Origin: Pycnopodia helianthoides
Lineage: Eukaryota; Echinodermata; Asteroidea; Forcipulatida; Asteriidae
NCBI GenBank assembly: GCA_032158295.1
Contig: CM063262.1
Coordinates: 2,699,394 to 2,763,393, forward strand
Length of the DNA: 64,000 bases
Direction: 5' to 3'
Shown: piece after piece, positions 42,801-49,905 of the stretch
Numbering within the stretch: the stretch's first letter is position 1
Layout of the letters: each line of letters opens with the position of its first letter
Position numbers and translations under genes: made by a program
Notes under the pieces: generated by a model
What the model saw: only the letters and a program-made list of their open reading frames with translations
The model's database searches: none
What the model was told of the DNA's origin: nothing

Positions 42801-44988
42801 CAATTTCAAGGAGAAAAGTTGGTTTTTCACTCCATTTTCAAGACGAAAATGTTCTTAATGTTAGTACTTTAGATACAGTGTTTTTGCATTACCCCTATCT
42901 TTAAAGGCAGTGGATCCTTTATATAATTACTAAAGAAATATATTACCATAAAAACTTACTTGGTGAGGAGCACCTGAGAGCTGCTGATAGTATAAAACAT
43001 TGTGAGAAACGACTCCCTTTGAAAGTCGTGTAGTTTAGAGAAAGAGGTAATTTCTCGCCACAATATTTTAAACATTTGAAAGCACACAATTCTATGCCAC
43101 AAGGGTGTTTTTTTCTTTCATTATTTTCTTGCAACTTGATGAACAATCGAGCCCAAATTTACACAGGTTTGTTGTTTTATGCATGTGTTGGGATACACCA
43201 CTAGTGAGGATACTGGTTGAGTTTTCAATTCTTGTGTTTATTTCATTCATGTCGTCTTTACAGGGCAGAGTACCAGTACGATGGCTGGCTCCAGAGTGTT
43301 TGTTCCACAACACATACACCTCCCAGAGTGACGTCTGGTCGTTCGGTGTGCTAATGTGGGAGCTTGTGACGCAAGGTATTCAAATGAAAATGACAAAAAT
43401 TGTGACAGATAAAGACACCCCCCCCAAAAAAAAAAAACTTTATACGAGTCCAAACATTTGTGTATTTAGTAACTGTAGAATGGAGTATTTTGGGGGCGAT
43501 GTGGGAGGGGTACCTCTTGTCAAAGATAGTGTTGTTTTATTTATTATTATCAGAGATGAATTGTATATTTGATTCCCTCCAGGCTCACACCCCTACCCCG
43601 GGATGTCCTCCCAGCAGGTCATCAAACAGGTGCAGCATGGATACCGCCTCCCTAAGCCGGACTGCTGCAGTCAGGAGATGTAAGTTTGAACCTTGCCTGC
43701 CGGGCTCAGGAATTTGTTATAGCCATGTGACACTAGACATATACCCTTCCCCGTTCCCCTGCTCAATGTTGTTAGGAGCGCAGACCAGGCAATGAGAGCC
43801 AACATTGGTCGGGGTTAAGGGGGCTGGAGGCCCAACGAAATATGGCCGGGATTGTAGCTTTCATAGGGGCAATCCCTCTGGTGGAAGTCTCGCGCCAAAA
43901 ATGTAACATAAAAATAATGTACTGATGCCGTCGGAGCCTGAGCCCAAGCTATGGTTTAAAAAAAAAAAAGGCCATAGAGAGCACAGAGAATGCTGAGCTC
44001 CATTTTAAACATTCCAAACACTTCGTTACATTTTATAAACATCACTTCTCGTGGCCAACAGGCCAAAATTTGATGTGATTTACAATAGGTAATTAGCAAT
44101 AAATAGTAAAAGCAGAAAGAAAATTACAAGTAGGATTAAAAAACGTAAAATAAAACAAACCCCAAAACAGAAAAATATAGTCATCTCTTTCTCCTGTTTA
44201 TGCCCTCTATATCGATGTCAGGCCTGATATTTATCGGAGAAATAGAGCTGCAAGTCAGACAAATTCCTGAGAAGACCAGATTTTGTTAGAAGTCGGGACT
44301 GTTTTAGTGTGAAGGTAAAAACAAATTTTTGACCCTTTTTGTTTTTACTCTGATTTTTATATTTTTTTTAGCTATGACTTAATGTACAGTTGTTGGAAAG
44401 AGGACCCAGAAGATCGGCCAACATTTCAGAATTTGCGCAGAAGCATCGAGGATATGCTGAGTAACGCACAGGTGAGTGTCAAGAGAGGGCAGGCTTTTAT
44501 TTCATATTCCAACCACTATTTTCCCCAGACTTTATATATACTGGATTAAGCCCAAATTTTTTACTAAATTCAGAGGTTGGTTATTTCATGTATAATGGTT
44601 GATCACACAAAACATGAACACTGTCTGCGATTATTTTGTCAGCTCTGCCAATCCTGTGTAGTACCTTCAAACAGTTTCATGAAATTCGACCCGGGTTCAA
44701 TACCTTGCCTGATGTCCCATTGTACCAATTTACCATTTTGTTTTAAACCCATTCAAAATCAATCTTAACCAAAATGAGGCTCGAGGGACAAAATAGCCTG
44801 ATCCCGGACATGATACTTCATTGAACAGCAGTCATTATTACCATCGCCTACAGGGAACAAGACATGTTCTGATTGTATTTCTGTTGTATTTAAAGGGTTA
44901 CCTACTGATGGACTGCTTTCAAGAGAATGACTACCTTTACATGACTCCGGGTCAGGAATCTGAGGAGGAAGATGCACTGAATGAATGA
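21801..44988 (+). CDS. Receptor tyrosine kinase with EGF and three Calx-beta domains
   Basis: Seventeen coding exons join in one open frame of 2589 nt (862 aa): 21801-21888, 26547-26675, 28033-28146, 30030-30254, 31205-31318, 32565-32834, 34341-34448, 36008-36250, 38308-38549, 39758-39986, 40527-40637, 41371-41561, 42269-42391, 43264-43375, 43583-43679, 44372-44471 and 44896-44988. Every donor is GT, every acceptor AG and every phase matches. The order is signal peptide (1-27), EGF (about 35-72), three Calx-beta domains (73-185, 186-313, 314-430), a Thr-rich stalk, TM (463-489), kinase (552-830) and tail. Kinase landmarks are [10 protein letters not shown] (556-565), VAVK (Lys584), Glu601, HRDLATSN (Asp693), DFGLAR (Asp711), activation-loop Tyr724 and APE (740). 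The protein should phosphorylate tyrosines on itself and its partners at the plasma membrane. I do not recognise the family or ligand. The exon model is strong, while the untranslated ends are not resolved. Confidence 0.93.
22171..22557. mobile_element. Palindromic MITE, family R4
   Basis: It starts CACTATGAACATTTTTGTCT and ends CAAAGACTTTCATAGTG, giving CACTATGAAA-type inverted ends. Other copies are at 35065-35452, 36270-36626, 37141-37473, 37533-37921 and 42499-42856, with fragments at 28163-28330 and 29505-29650. All lie inside this one gene. Confidence 0.85.
22582..22778. mobile_element. GGGCCCAATTTCAT MITE, family M5, diverged
   Basis: It begins GGGGCCCAATTTCAT, and GCTAAGCAC inside is mirrored by TGCTTAGCAG. 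The right end (CAGCTTTATGAAAGTGG) is degraded compared with the perfect copy at 42023-42213. Confidence 0.7.
23317..23431 (+). pseudogene. Decayed duplicate of the EGF exon
   Basis: It is clearly related to the working EGF exon at 26547-26675: both have the upstream intron end ACATAGTAGGAGGGTTAAT, an AG acceptor, an ACAATGTCAAAA(T/C)GGCGGA core and the donor GTAATAC. This copy is 115 nt against 129, so it is no longer a multiple of three. It has several small indels, has lost one cysteine in frame, and would shift the reading frame if spliced in. It is a dead remnant of a tandem exon duplication. Confidence 0.8.
23687..24160 (-). mobile_element. tRNA-derived SINE (SINE-A), full-length
   Basis: On the minus strand it begins GCGTGTCGTGGCCGAGCGGA, with a tRNA-like A box (TGGCCGAGCGG) and B box (GGTTCGAGTCCC), as in tRNA-Ser/Leu. 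It ends in an AATAATA-type tail. It is flanked by CAATGTT on both sides (23680-23686 and 24161-24167). The duplicated intron copy near 26721-26730 is an empty site. A 23-bp unit, CAATATGCTGCCAATCAAAC plus CAG, is tandemly repeated three times inside. Confidence 0.88.
24773..25367. mobile_element. R1 MITE carrying a nested second element
   Basis: The outer element starts TTAAAGGCACTGGACCC and ends GTGTCCAGTGCCTTTAA. At 25085-25300 it is interrupted by a 216-bp element whose ends are inverted repeats (TGATGCAATCAAGCTAAATG and CATTTAGCTTGATCGCATCA). That element is flanked by GTATG and ATATG. Confidence 0.8.
25376..25717. mobile_element. TTAA-flanked MITE, family R2
   Basis: It starts TTAAAGGCCCTGTACACTAT and ends AAAGTGTACAATACCTTTAA. 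It contains the palindromic word ATTATCGCGCGCGATAAT. A nearly identical copy lies at 32140-32486. Confidence 0.85.
26547..26675 (+). CDS. Kinase exon 2: EGF-like domain
   Basis: The exon is 129 nt and phase 1 on both sides. It encodes a complete EGF pattern: [16 protein letters not shown] and NYTGRYC, so all six cysteines are present. It forms the N-terminal extracellular module. Confidence 0.92.
27350..27462 (+). mobile_element. tRNA-derived SINE (SINE-B), plus orientation
   Basis: It has an A-box-like AATAGCTCAGTTTAGAGTGC and a B-box-like TTGGTTTAAACCCC. It then runs into GCTCAAGTCAATTTGTC and GTTCATTCAACCCC. The reverse complement of this order occurs at 56075-56220. Confidence 0.75.
28033..30254 (+). 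CDS. Kinase exons 3-4: Calx-beta domain 1
   Basis: Exon 28033-28146 encodes the first half ([20 protein letters not shown], then [11 protein letters not shown]). Exon 30030-30254 encodes the second half ([20 protein letters not shown], then [13 protein letters not shown] and VLDTD). The flow V.R.G, D(Y/F).., E..F.V.L..P and a terminal acidic turn is the Calx-beta fold known from Na/Ca exchangers and integrin beta-4. All three introns involved are phase 1. Confidence 0.82.
28957..29228. repeat. 84-bp-arm inverted repeat (hairpin)
   Basis: The left arm TCGTCGGCTCAGAACTATAA (28957-29040) and the right arm TTATAGTTCTGAGCCGACGA (29145-29228) are almost exact complements over 84 bp, with a 104-bp AT-rich loop. 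It lies in the intron between the two halves of Calx-beta domain 1. Confidence 0.88.
29651..29910. mobile_element. R1 MITE, internally deleted
   Basis: It starts TTAAAGGCACTGAAAGAAGT, ends GTGTCCAGTGTCTTTAA, and lacks most of the left half. It includes the palindrome GAGACCTCACGCGTGAGGTC. Confidence 0.75.
31205..32834 (+). CDS. Kinase exons 5-6: Calx-beta domain 2
   Basis: Exon 31205-31318 (114 nt, the same length as exon 3) encodes [20 protein letters not shown] and the rest of the first half. Exon 32565-32834 encodes the second half, ending [11 protein letters not shown]. The acceptor is CTCAAG at 32564. The more T-rich TTTTTAG at 32535 would give a stop codon in phase 1, so I rejected it. 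The long [10 protein letters not shown] loop is not typical of the family. Confidence 0.8.
31857..32140. mobile_element. R1 MITE truncated by an R2 insertion
   Basis: R1 words run from TTTTAAAGACAGTGG to GACCAATTGAGCCCAAGTTT. At that point an intact R2 element begins, so R1's right end is missing. Confidence 0.7.
32140..32486. mobile_element. TTAA-flanked MITE, family R2
   Basis: It starts TTAAAGGCCCTTAGATGTAC and ends AAAGTGTACAATACCTTTAA. It is nearly identical to 25376-25717, so the family was active fairly recently. Confidence 0.85.
33588..33858. repeat. 127-bp-arm inverted repeat with a 17-bp loop
   Basis: The left arm begins ATATGGAAAAAGGTTTGCGG and the right arm ends CCGCAAACCTTTTTCCATAT. 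The arms (33588-33714 and 33732-33858) differ at only a handful of bases around GAAAAGAACC/TTTGCGGAACC. The near-perfect match implies a recent origin. It lies in the intron between Calx-beta domains 2 and 3. Confidence 0.93.
34035..34245. repeat. Dispersed repeat, inverted relative to 500-740
   Basis: It is the reverse complement of the block near the start of the window: TCAGAACTGAAAAGTCTCTC, then AAAGTAGATATACACA, then GGTATCAATG-type words. The ends are undefined. Confidence 0.55.
34341..36250 (+). CDS. Kinase exons 7-8: Calx-beta domain 3
   Basis: Exon 34341-34448 (108 nt) encodes the first half ([20 protein letters not shown]). Exon 36008-36250 encodes [13 protein letters not shown], then [20 protein letters not shown] and VRVNIRPD, the best match of the three to the Calx-beta pattern. 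The acidic residues GEDY and EETEEF are of the kind that bind calcium in this family, but binding is inference. Its intron holds the 25-bp minisatellite. Confidence 0.85.
34480..35064. repeat. 25-bp minisatellite, left block
   Basis: About 22 copies of GGGTTCTCACCTGGGACACT plus GTCCT, with variants such as CACCCAGGACCCTGTT. The unit holds both CCTGGG and CCCAGG words. The array is in the intron after exon 7 and reads as a long open frame only because the unit lacks stops. Confidence 0.95.
35065..35452. mobile_element. R4 MITE inserted within the minisatellite
   Basis: It begins CACTATGAAAATCTTTGCTG and ends AGAACATTTTCATACTG. On both sides the sequence is GGGTTCTCA minisatellite, so the element split the array or the array grew around it. 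Confidence 0.85.
35453..35760. repeat. 25-bp minisatellite, right block
   Basis: About 12 copies of the same unit, with more of the CACCCAGGACCCTGTTCT variant than the left block. Confidence 0.93.
36270..36626. mobile_element. R4 MITE, inverted, diverged
   Basis: It runs from ATGATGAAAATCTTTG to CACTCTATGTTCAAGG. It starts about 20 bp after the donor of exon 8. Confidence 0.75.
36715..37100. mobile_element. R3 MITE, inverted
   Basis: It starts TTAAAGGAACATTACAGAAT and ends TTCTGTAATGTTCCTTTAA. The internal words (GATGGCCGATCG, CACTGAGCG) are reversed compared with the other copies. Confidence 0.88.
37141..37473. mobile_element. R4 MITE, direct, shortened
   Basis: It starts CACTAATGAAAATTGTTGTC and ends AAGATTTTGATAGTG. 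It lacks part of the centre. An almost complete copy follows 60 bp downstream. Confidence 0.78.
37533..37921. mobile_element. R4 MITE, direct, near complete
   Basis: It starts CACTATGAAAATGTTCTTCT and ends AGATTTTCATAGTG. The internal palindrome AAGGGAATTGCAATTCCCTT marks the family. Confidence 0.87.
38308..38549 (+). CDS. Kinase exon 9: stalk and transmembrane helix
   Basis: It encodes a Thr-rich stalk ([13 protein letters not shown], probably O-glycosylated), then about 27 hydrophobic residues starting [11 protein letters not shown] and ending FLYFCC. A KRR stop-transfer cluster follows. This makes a single-pass type I receptor. The exon switches the intron phase from 1 to 0, marking the boundary between the extracellular and kinase gene modules. 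Confidence 0.92.
38564..38989 (-). mobile_element. tRNA-derived SINE (SINE-A)
   Basis: The minus-strand head GGCGTGTCGTGGCCGAGCGG and the B box GGTTCGAGTCCC match the 23687 copy. The tail is ATAATAATAA. It begins 15 bp after the donor of the TM exon. It has only one AATATGCTGCC unit where the other copy has three. Confidence 0.87.
39087..39458. mobile_element. R3 MITE with a shortened right end
   Basis: It starts TTAAGGAACATTACAGAATT. The right end goes from ACAAGTTTTTTT directly to CCTTTAA, having lost the CTTACCAATTCTGTAATG block. Confidence 0.83.
39758..44471 (+). CDS. Kinase exons 10-16: juxtamembrane and tyrosine kinase domain
   Basis: Seven exons encode a complete catalytic domain. 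The juxtamembrane part has Tyr518 (NSYLNRGF) and Tyr537 (SYVDP). The glycine loop is [10 protein letters not shown] and the lysine is in VAVKMLK. The alpha-C region is [15 protein letters not shown], followed by MSLLGCC. The hinge is [10 protein letters not shown], with a short kinase insert around [14 protein letters not shown]. Then come [45 protein letters not shown] and the C-lobe [12 protein letters not shown]. The pattern is that of split-kinase receptors such as FGFR, VEGFR and RET. The usual HRDLAARN has Ser697 in place of Arg. All catalytic residues are present, so it should be active. Confidence 0.95.
41671..41850 (+). mobile_element. SINE-A fragment, plus orientation
   Basis: It has GGCATGTCATGGCCGAGCGG, then GGGTTCGAGTCCC, then CAAGACACTTAACCATTATT, which is the SINE-A head read forwards. 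The tail half is missing. Confidence 0.75.
42023..42213. mobile_element. M5 MITE with perfect 29-bp inverted ends
   Basis: The left end GGGCCCAATTTCATAGAGCT and the right end AGCTCTATGAAATTGGGCCC are exact complements, extending through GCTTAAGCA. The neighbouring CCAG may be the target duplication. Confidence 0.88.
42499..42856. mobile_element. R4 MITE, inverted
   Basis: It starts CACCGTGAAAACCTTTGCTG and ends TTCAAGACGAAAATGTTC. Confidence 0.8.
42901..43216. mobile_element. R1 MITE, right end lost
   Basis: It starts TTAAAGGCAGTGGATCC and carries GAGAGCTGCTGATAGTATAA. It decays after GGATACACCACTAGTGAGGA, just before the acceptor at 43263. Confidence 0.75.
43680..44371. other. Kinase intron without recognised elements
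   Basis: This is the intron between exons 15 and 16. It contains AT-rich and poly-A sequence, with no element I could define. Confidence 0.4.
44540..44670. mobile_element. Fragment of an R2b MITE
   Basis: GGTTGATCACACAAAACATG and CTGTCTGCGATTATTTTGTC match the right third of the element at 5321-5706. Confidence 0.6.
44896..44988 (+). CDS. Kinase exon 17: C-terminal tail with two YxxM motifs
   Basis: It encodes GYLLMDCF, then NDYLYMTPG, then an acidic end ALNE and stop TGA (44986-44988). Tyr834-L-L-M and Tyr845-L-Y-M both fit YxxM, the phosphotyrosine motif bound by the SH2 domains of the PI3-kinase p85 subunit. Recruitment of PI3K is therefore a fair inference. Confidence 0.88.
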   Translation, partial: GYLLMDCFQENDYLYMTPGQESEEEDALNE

Positions 44989-45014
44989 CGCCTGAACTGC
45001 AAAGGGAAAATGAC

Positions 45015-45720
45015 GGCAAAGACGAAATCACTAAGTAACACTGGAAACGTATCAGACAACCACTGAGTAACACTTGAAGTGTGTTACAAGAACACTGAGT
45101 AACACTGGAAACGTATCAGACAACCACTGAGTAACACTTGAAGTGTGTTACAAGAACACTGAGTAACACTGGAAACGTATCAGACAACCACTGAGTAACA
45201 CTGGAAAGTGTATTACAAGAACACTGAGTAACACTGGAAGTGTATTTTAAGAGCACTGAGAAACATTGAAAGTGTATTACAAGAACACTGAGAAACACTG
45301 AAAGTGTATTACAAGACCAGTGACTAACACTGAAAGTGTATTACAAGAACACTGAGAAACACTGGAAGTGTATTACAAAACCACTGGGTAACACTGGAAG
45401 TGTATTACAAGACCACTGAGTAACACTGGAAGTGTATTACAAGACCACTGAGTAACACTCGAAGTGTATTACAAAACCACTGGGTAACACTGGAAGTGTA
45501 TTACAAGACCACTGAGTAACACTCGAAGTGTATTTTAAGAAAACTGAGTAACACTGAAAGTGTACTGCAAAACCAGTGACTAACACTGGAAGTGTATTAG
45601 AAAACGTGTTGCACTGGCAGTAACAAAATTACACAGTTACACTGGAAGTGTATCGGAAAATCACTGAGTAACACCGGAGGTGTAAGGCAACACCAATTAG
45701 TAACACTGGAAGTGTTAAGA
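45015..45720. repeat. 33-bp minisatellite in the probable 3' UTR
   Basis: About 21 copies of a unit like AACACTGGAAGTGTATTACA plus AGACCACTGAGT start about 30 bp after the stop codon of the kinase gene. The first three units form a 66-bp higher-order repeat (alternating GGAAACGTATCAG and TTGAAGTGTGTTAC). The array ends at a short TA run (45723-45738). Confidence 0.93.
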
Positions 45721-46074
45721 GATATATATATATATATAAAAACTCACTGGGACTGGAAGTGTATTGCAATTTTTTAATTAAATATATTTTTTTACTTTTT
45801 GATATCATTTTAACACCTCATTGTTAATATAGGTTAGGGTGAAGTTTTTAAACTAAATAATTAAATAGATTGAGGTTTCCAAATACTGTTCCATGGCGTA
45901 CCATAGAATTACCAACTTGTCGTAGATTTTAAAACATGTTGTACTTGTTGACAGGTTTTTTGTGATGCTCCGTGCATGCCTAAACCAGGCTCTTCCTGCT
46001 AAAAATGGCAGAACGGCCGCTGCTCGAAGCTTGAAGGCGGGGGACCAAACTATAACACCCGAGCTCAGGTTTAA

Positions 46075-46080
46075 AATAAA
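46075..46080 (+). terminator. Candidate poly(A) signal of the kinase gene
   Basis: AATAAA about 1.1 kb after the stop codon, immediately before an R3 MITE. It is the first canonical hexamer I noticed on this strand after the stop codon. Confidence 0.35.
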
Positions 46081-46082
46081 AC

Positions 46083-46479
46083 TTAAAGGAACATTACAGA
46101 ATTAGTTTTTGCTAACAAAACAGTTGCTGGCAGTGTAAGCACTTTATGTAATCCACCATATACATAAACTGACAAACCTGTAGAAGTTTGAGATCGATCG
46201 GCCATCTGGGTCACTAGAAAATAGTGAAAAACCGATTACATTTGTACACATTTGCATGAAATCATATAGATTCAACAAATGAATAAAACGCTCACTGAGC
46301 GATAAACTCCAATCAGAAAAATAGTTTATTCATTTCTCATCAAATATGGTATTTCAGAGAGAAATTTTTCAAGGGATGTTTTCTACTATCATTAGACTGT
46401 GTAAGTTTTATGTAAATCTGTGATCAAAAAGTATATTTTAAAAGTTTTTTTTCTTACCAATTCTGTAATGTTCCTTTAA
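46083..46479. mobile_element. R3 MITE, full length
   Basis: It starts TTAAAGGAACATTACAGAAT and ends TTCTGTAATGTTCCTTTAA. A small duplication (TTTGTACACA) is present inside. Confidence 0.88.
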
Positions 46480-46714
46480 GAATTGCGAACAGAGGACCTT
46501 TAGTTTGTAATCCAAGTGTGTGAGGCCATACTTAAAAGTACCCCAATTTTTTAAATTAATTTTGCTCTGTGTCATAAGATCAGTTCTTTACATTGTTTAT
46601 TATTTAAAAATACATTTCAATTATGGTATTATATTGTATATTGGATAAGAATTTTCTTTTTTATTAATTTTTTTATACTCGTTAAATATTTGTGTGTAAT
46701 AAACATTCTCCTTA

Positions 46715-48345
46715 GAAGGGGCAAGTCCAGCATTTTTATCAAATTTTTACTCAAAATAAAAAAACCATAAGGGGTAAGTCTGTCATTTTTATCAAATTTT
46801 GGCTTGAAATCGAAAAAAAAAAAAACACAAGGGGTAAGTCCAGCATTTTTGTCAAATTTAAGCTTGAAAACTACAAGGGGTAAGTCCAGCATTTATTTTA
46901 AAATTTTGCTTCAAAATTGAAAAAATGACAGTCCAGCATTTATTTCAAACTTTGGCTTGAAATCGAAAAAAACTACAAGGGGTAAGTCCAGCAATTTTAT
47001 CTCGAAATCAAAAAAACTATAAGGGTAAGTCCAGCATTTTTGTCAAATTTAAGCTTGAAAACTACAAGGGGTAAGTCCAGCATTTATTTTAAAATTTTGC
47101 TTCAAAATTGAAAAAATGACAAGGGGTAAGTCCAGCATTTATTTCAAACTTTGGCTTGAAATCGAAAAAAACTACAAGGGGTAAGTCCAGCAATTTTATC
47201 AAATTTTGGCTTGAAATCAAAAAAACTACAAGGGGTAAGTCCAGCATTTTTATCAAATTTTGGCTAGAAAACTACAAGCATTTTTTTTTTAATTTGGCTT
47301 CAAAATTGAAAAAATCACAAGGGGTAAGTCCAGCAATTTTATCTCGAAATCAAAAAAACTATAAGGGGTAAGTCCAGCAATTTTATCAAATTTTGGCTTG
47401 AAATCGAAAAAAATAACAAGGTGTAAGTCCAGCATTTTTATCAAATTTTGGCTTCAAAATTGAAAAAATGACAAGGGGTAAGTCCAGCATTTTTATCAAA
47501 TTTTGGCTTCAAAATTGAAAAAATGACAAGGGGTAAGTCCAGCATTTATTTCAAACTTTGGCTTGAAATCGAAAAAAACTACTCCAGCAAATTATCAAAT
47601 TTTGGCTTGAAATTGAAAAAAAAAACACAAGGGGTAAGTCCAGCAATTTTATATCAAATTTTAGCTCGAAATCAAAAAAACTATAAGGGGTAAGTCCAGC
47701 AATTTTATCAAATTTTGGCTTGAAATCGAAAAAAAATAACAAGGTGTAAGTCCAGCATTTTTATCAAATTTTGGCTTCAAAATTGAAAAAATGACAAGGG
47801 GTAAGTCCAGCATTTTTATCAAATTTTGGCTTCAAAACTGAAAAAATGACAAGGGGTAAGTCCAGCATTTATTTCAAACTTTGGCTTGAAATCGAAAAAA
47901 ACTACTCCAGCAATTTTATCAAATTTTGGCTTGAAATTGAAAAAAAAAACAAGGTGTAAGTCCAGCATTTTAGCTTGAAAACTACAAGCATTTTTTTCAA
48001 ATTTGGCTTCAAAATTGAAAAAACCACAAGGGGTAAGTCCAGCAATTTTATCAAATTTTGGCTTGAAATCGAAAAAAAAAACAAGGTGTAAGTCCAGCAT
48101 TTTAGCTTGAAAACTACAAGCATTTTTTTCAAATTTGGCTTCAAAATTGAAAAAATCACAAGGGGTAAGTCCAACATTTATTTCAAATTTTGGCTTGAAA
48201 TCGAAAAAAAACTACAAGGGGTAAGTCCAGCATTTATTTCAAATTTTGGCTTGAAATCAAAAAAACTACAAGGGGTAAGTCCAGCATTTTTATCAAATTT
48301 GGCTTCAAAATTGAAAAATAATTACAAGGGGTAAGGTCCAGCATT
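46715..48345. repeat. About 55-bp satellite array, roughly 30 copies
   Basis: The unit reads AAGGGGTAAGTCCAGCATTT, then TTATCAAATTTTGGCTTGAA, then an A-rich spacer (ATCGAAAAAAACTAC). Two unit types alternate (AAATCGAAAAAA and AAAATTGAAAAAATGAC), and some units are shortened to ACTCCAGCAA. The open frames on both strands are by-products of the array. Confidence 0.95.
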
Positions 48346-48792
48346 TTTATCTAATTTAGGGTTAAATGCTGGGCTAACCCCTTGTGGGCTTTTGACCTTC
48401 TGTCGAGGCATTTAGTTGTTCTTTGTGCGCCCTGGAAAAAAGGTCGCAGAGCTTTTTGACCTCCTACCTTGACCTTGCACACATAGTCGGAAATAATTAA
48501 CACATAAGTATAAAAAATACACACAATTATGATGTGGAAAAAGGATTAATTTTTTATTTGTTTTTATACATGTATCAATTTACAATTAATAAACCAGGTG
48601 GAACAATAAATGTATTCTATACAACTGGATGTGTTGTACCTAGGGTCCTGGCTTGCATTTCCTAATAACAGTTTTTGTACTCAAACAGAAGCTGTGTTGC
48701 ACTGACAATAACTTGTATTAGCTGTGTTCGATATGAGGCTACATTATACTGCAATGTCTTTAGTACGGCAGGTAGATGATGGGGTTGTGATA
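48346..48792. other. No gene recognised
   Basis: Unique-looking AT-rich sequence between the satellite and an M4 MITE. No domain or splice context was found. Confidence 0.35.
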
Positions 48793-49000
48793 CAAGCATG
48801 GAATTGGGTGCACTGTTTGAGTATGTCATGAGAAAGATAATTGGCTATAGGTCCATCGAATATTTGTCCTTTGAAAAAATATGGGCAGAATAACAAGCAA
48901 TGGCAGCCATTTTTTTATATATTTCTTTAAAGAGAAACCTGCGCTGGCCCTATAGCCAAATATCTTTCTCTTGTCATGCTCTGTGTGTCAAACCATGCTA
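48793..49000. mobile_element. Palindromic MITE, family M4
   Basis: AAGCATGGAATTGGGTGCAC on the left is mirrored by GTGTGTCAAACCATGCT on the right. GAGAAAGATAATTGGCTATA and TATAGCCAAATATCTTTCTC form the inner arms. Confidence 0.7.
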
Positions 49001-49539
49001 ATAATTTTATCATCAAAGGCACAAATCTCACACATTTTTGCCTCACTATAACTTCACATTGCAGCTGAAGCCCATCGTTAAGCCTTAGCAAAAAAAGAAA
49101 AAAAAGAGCTGAAAGCAACGCCCAGAACTCTAACTCAAAAAGGTTCTAACTTTTATGCGTCAAGCAGGAATTTTATCAAACTCCTTGCATGTTTGGTCGA
49201 TGAAGCACTTTGCTGCGTAGAAAAATTAGAACAGCTCAGACCAAAAACCAAATCTGCCCGGCATCCGTCGGAATTTATCTACCATTGAATGATCTTGAAG
49301 GTATAAAAACACCAGATTGTCCCAACAGGTCTGTATATCATCAAATTAGGAAACATAAATATTAAAGACAGTTTTTAATAACGTAAACACCTTGGTATAA
49401 AACAAACTCTAAAGGTACGATAGATGATTGGTAAAAATACAGACCAAGTTGAAGGAATAATTTCCCGATCAGACTTTTGAATTTGATTTAAATTGATCAC
49501 AATACCAATAACACCCACGGGCGATGATACATTTGTCTT

Positions 49540-49905
49540 GTATGGGCAGGGCGGTTTTTCCTCTTACGAGAGAAATTAACATTTCAAAGGGCACCAGGCC
49601 ACTGAAGACTTGCCCTCTTTTTGCCCCTGGTTCAAAGGGCCTAAGGTCTGGTACATGTACTTTGTTCTTGTATGGGCAAACGGTTTTTCCCTCATGATAA
49701 AAATGAACATTTCAAAAAGGCATCAAGGCAATGACCCCGGCAAGCTACTGAAGCCATGGTCTCTTGTTGCCCCTGGTCTCAAGGGCCTGAAGAATGGTAC
49801 ATGAATTTTGTTCTTGCATGGGCAAAGCAGGGGGCGCCAAGGCAATGACCCTGGCAAGCTACTGAAGCCATGGCCTCTTGTTGTCCCTGTTCCTTTTATG
49901 ATAGA
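49540..49905. repeat. ~130-bp tandem repeat, three diverged units
   Basis: Each unit carries words such as TTGTTCTTGTATGGGCAAAC, GGCAATGACCC(C/T)GGCAAGC and CTACTGAAGCCATGG. They recur near 49660, 49735 and 49845. Confidence 0.7.

Noticed and set aside
46629..48334. Several 60-93 codon frames on both strands with KSKKTTRGKSS or MLDLPLVFF repeats
   Set aside because: They are translations of the 55-bp satellite in different frames, with no independent coding evidence.
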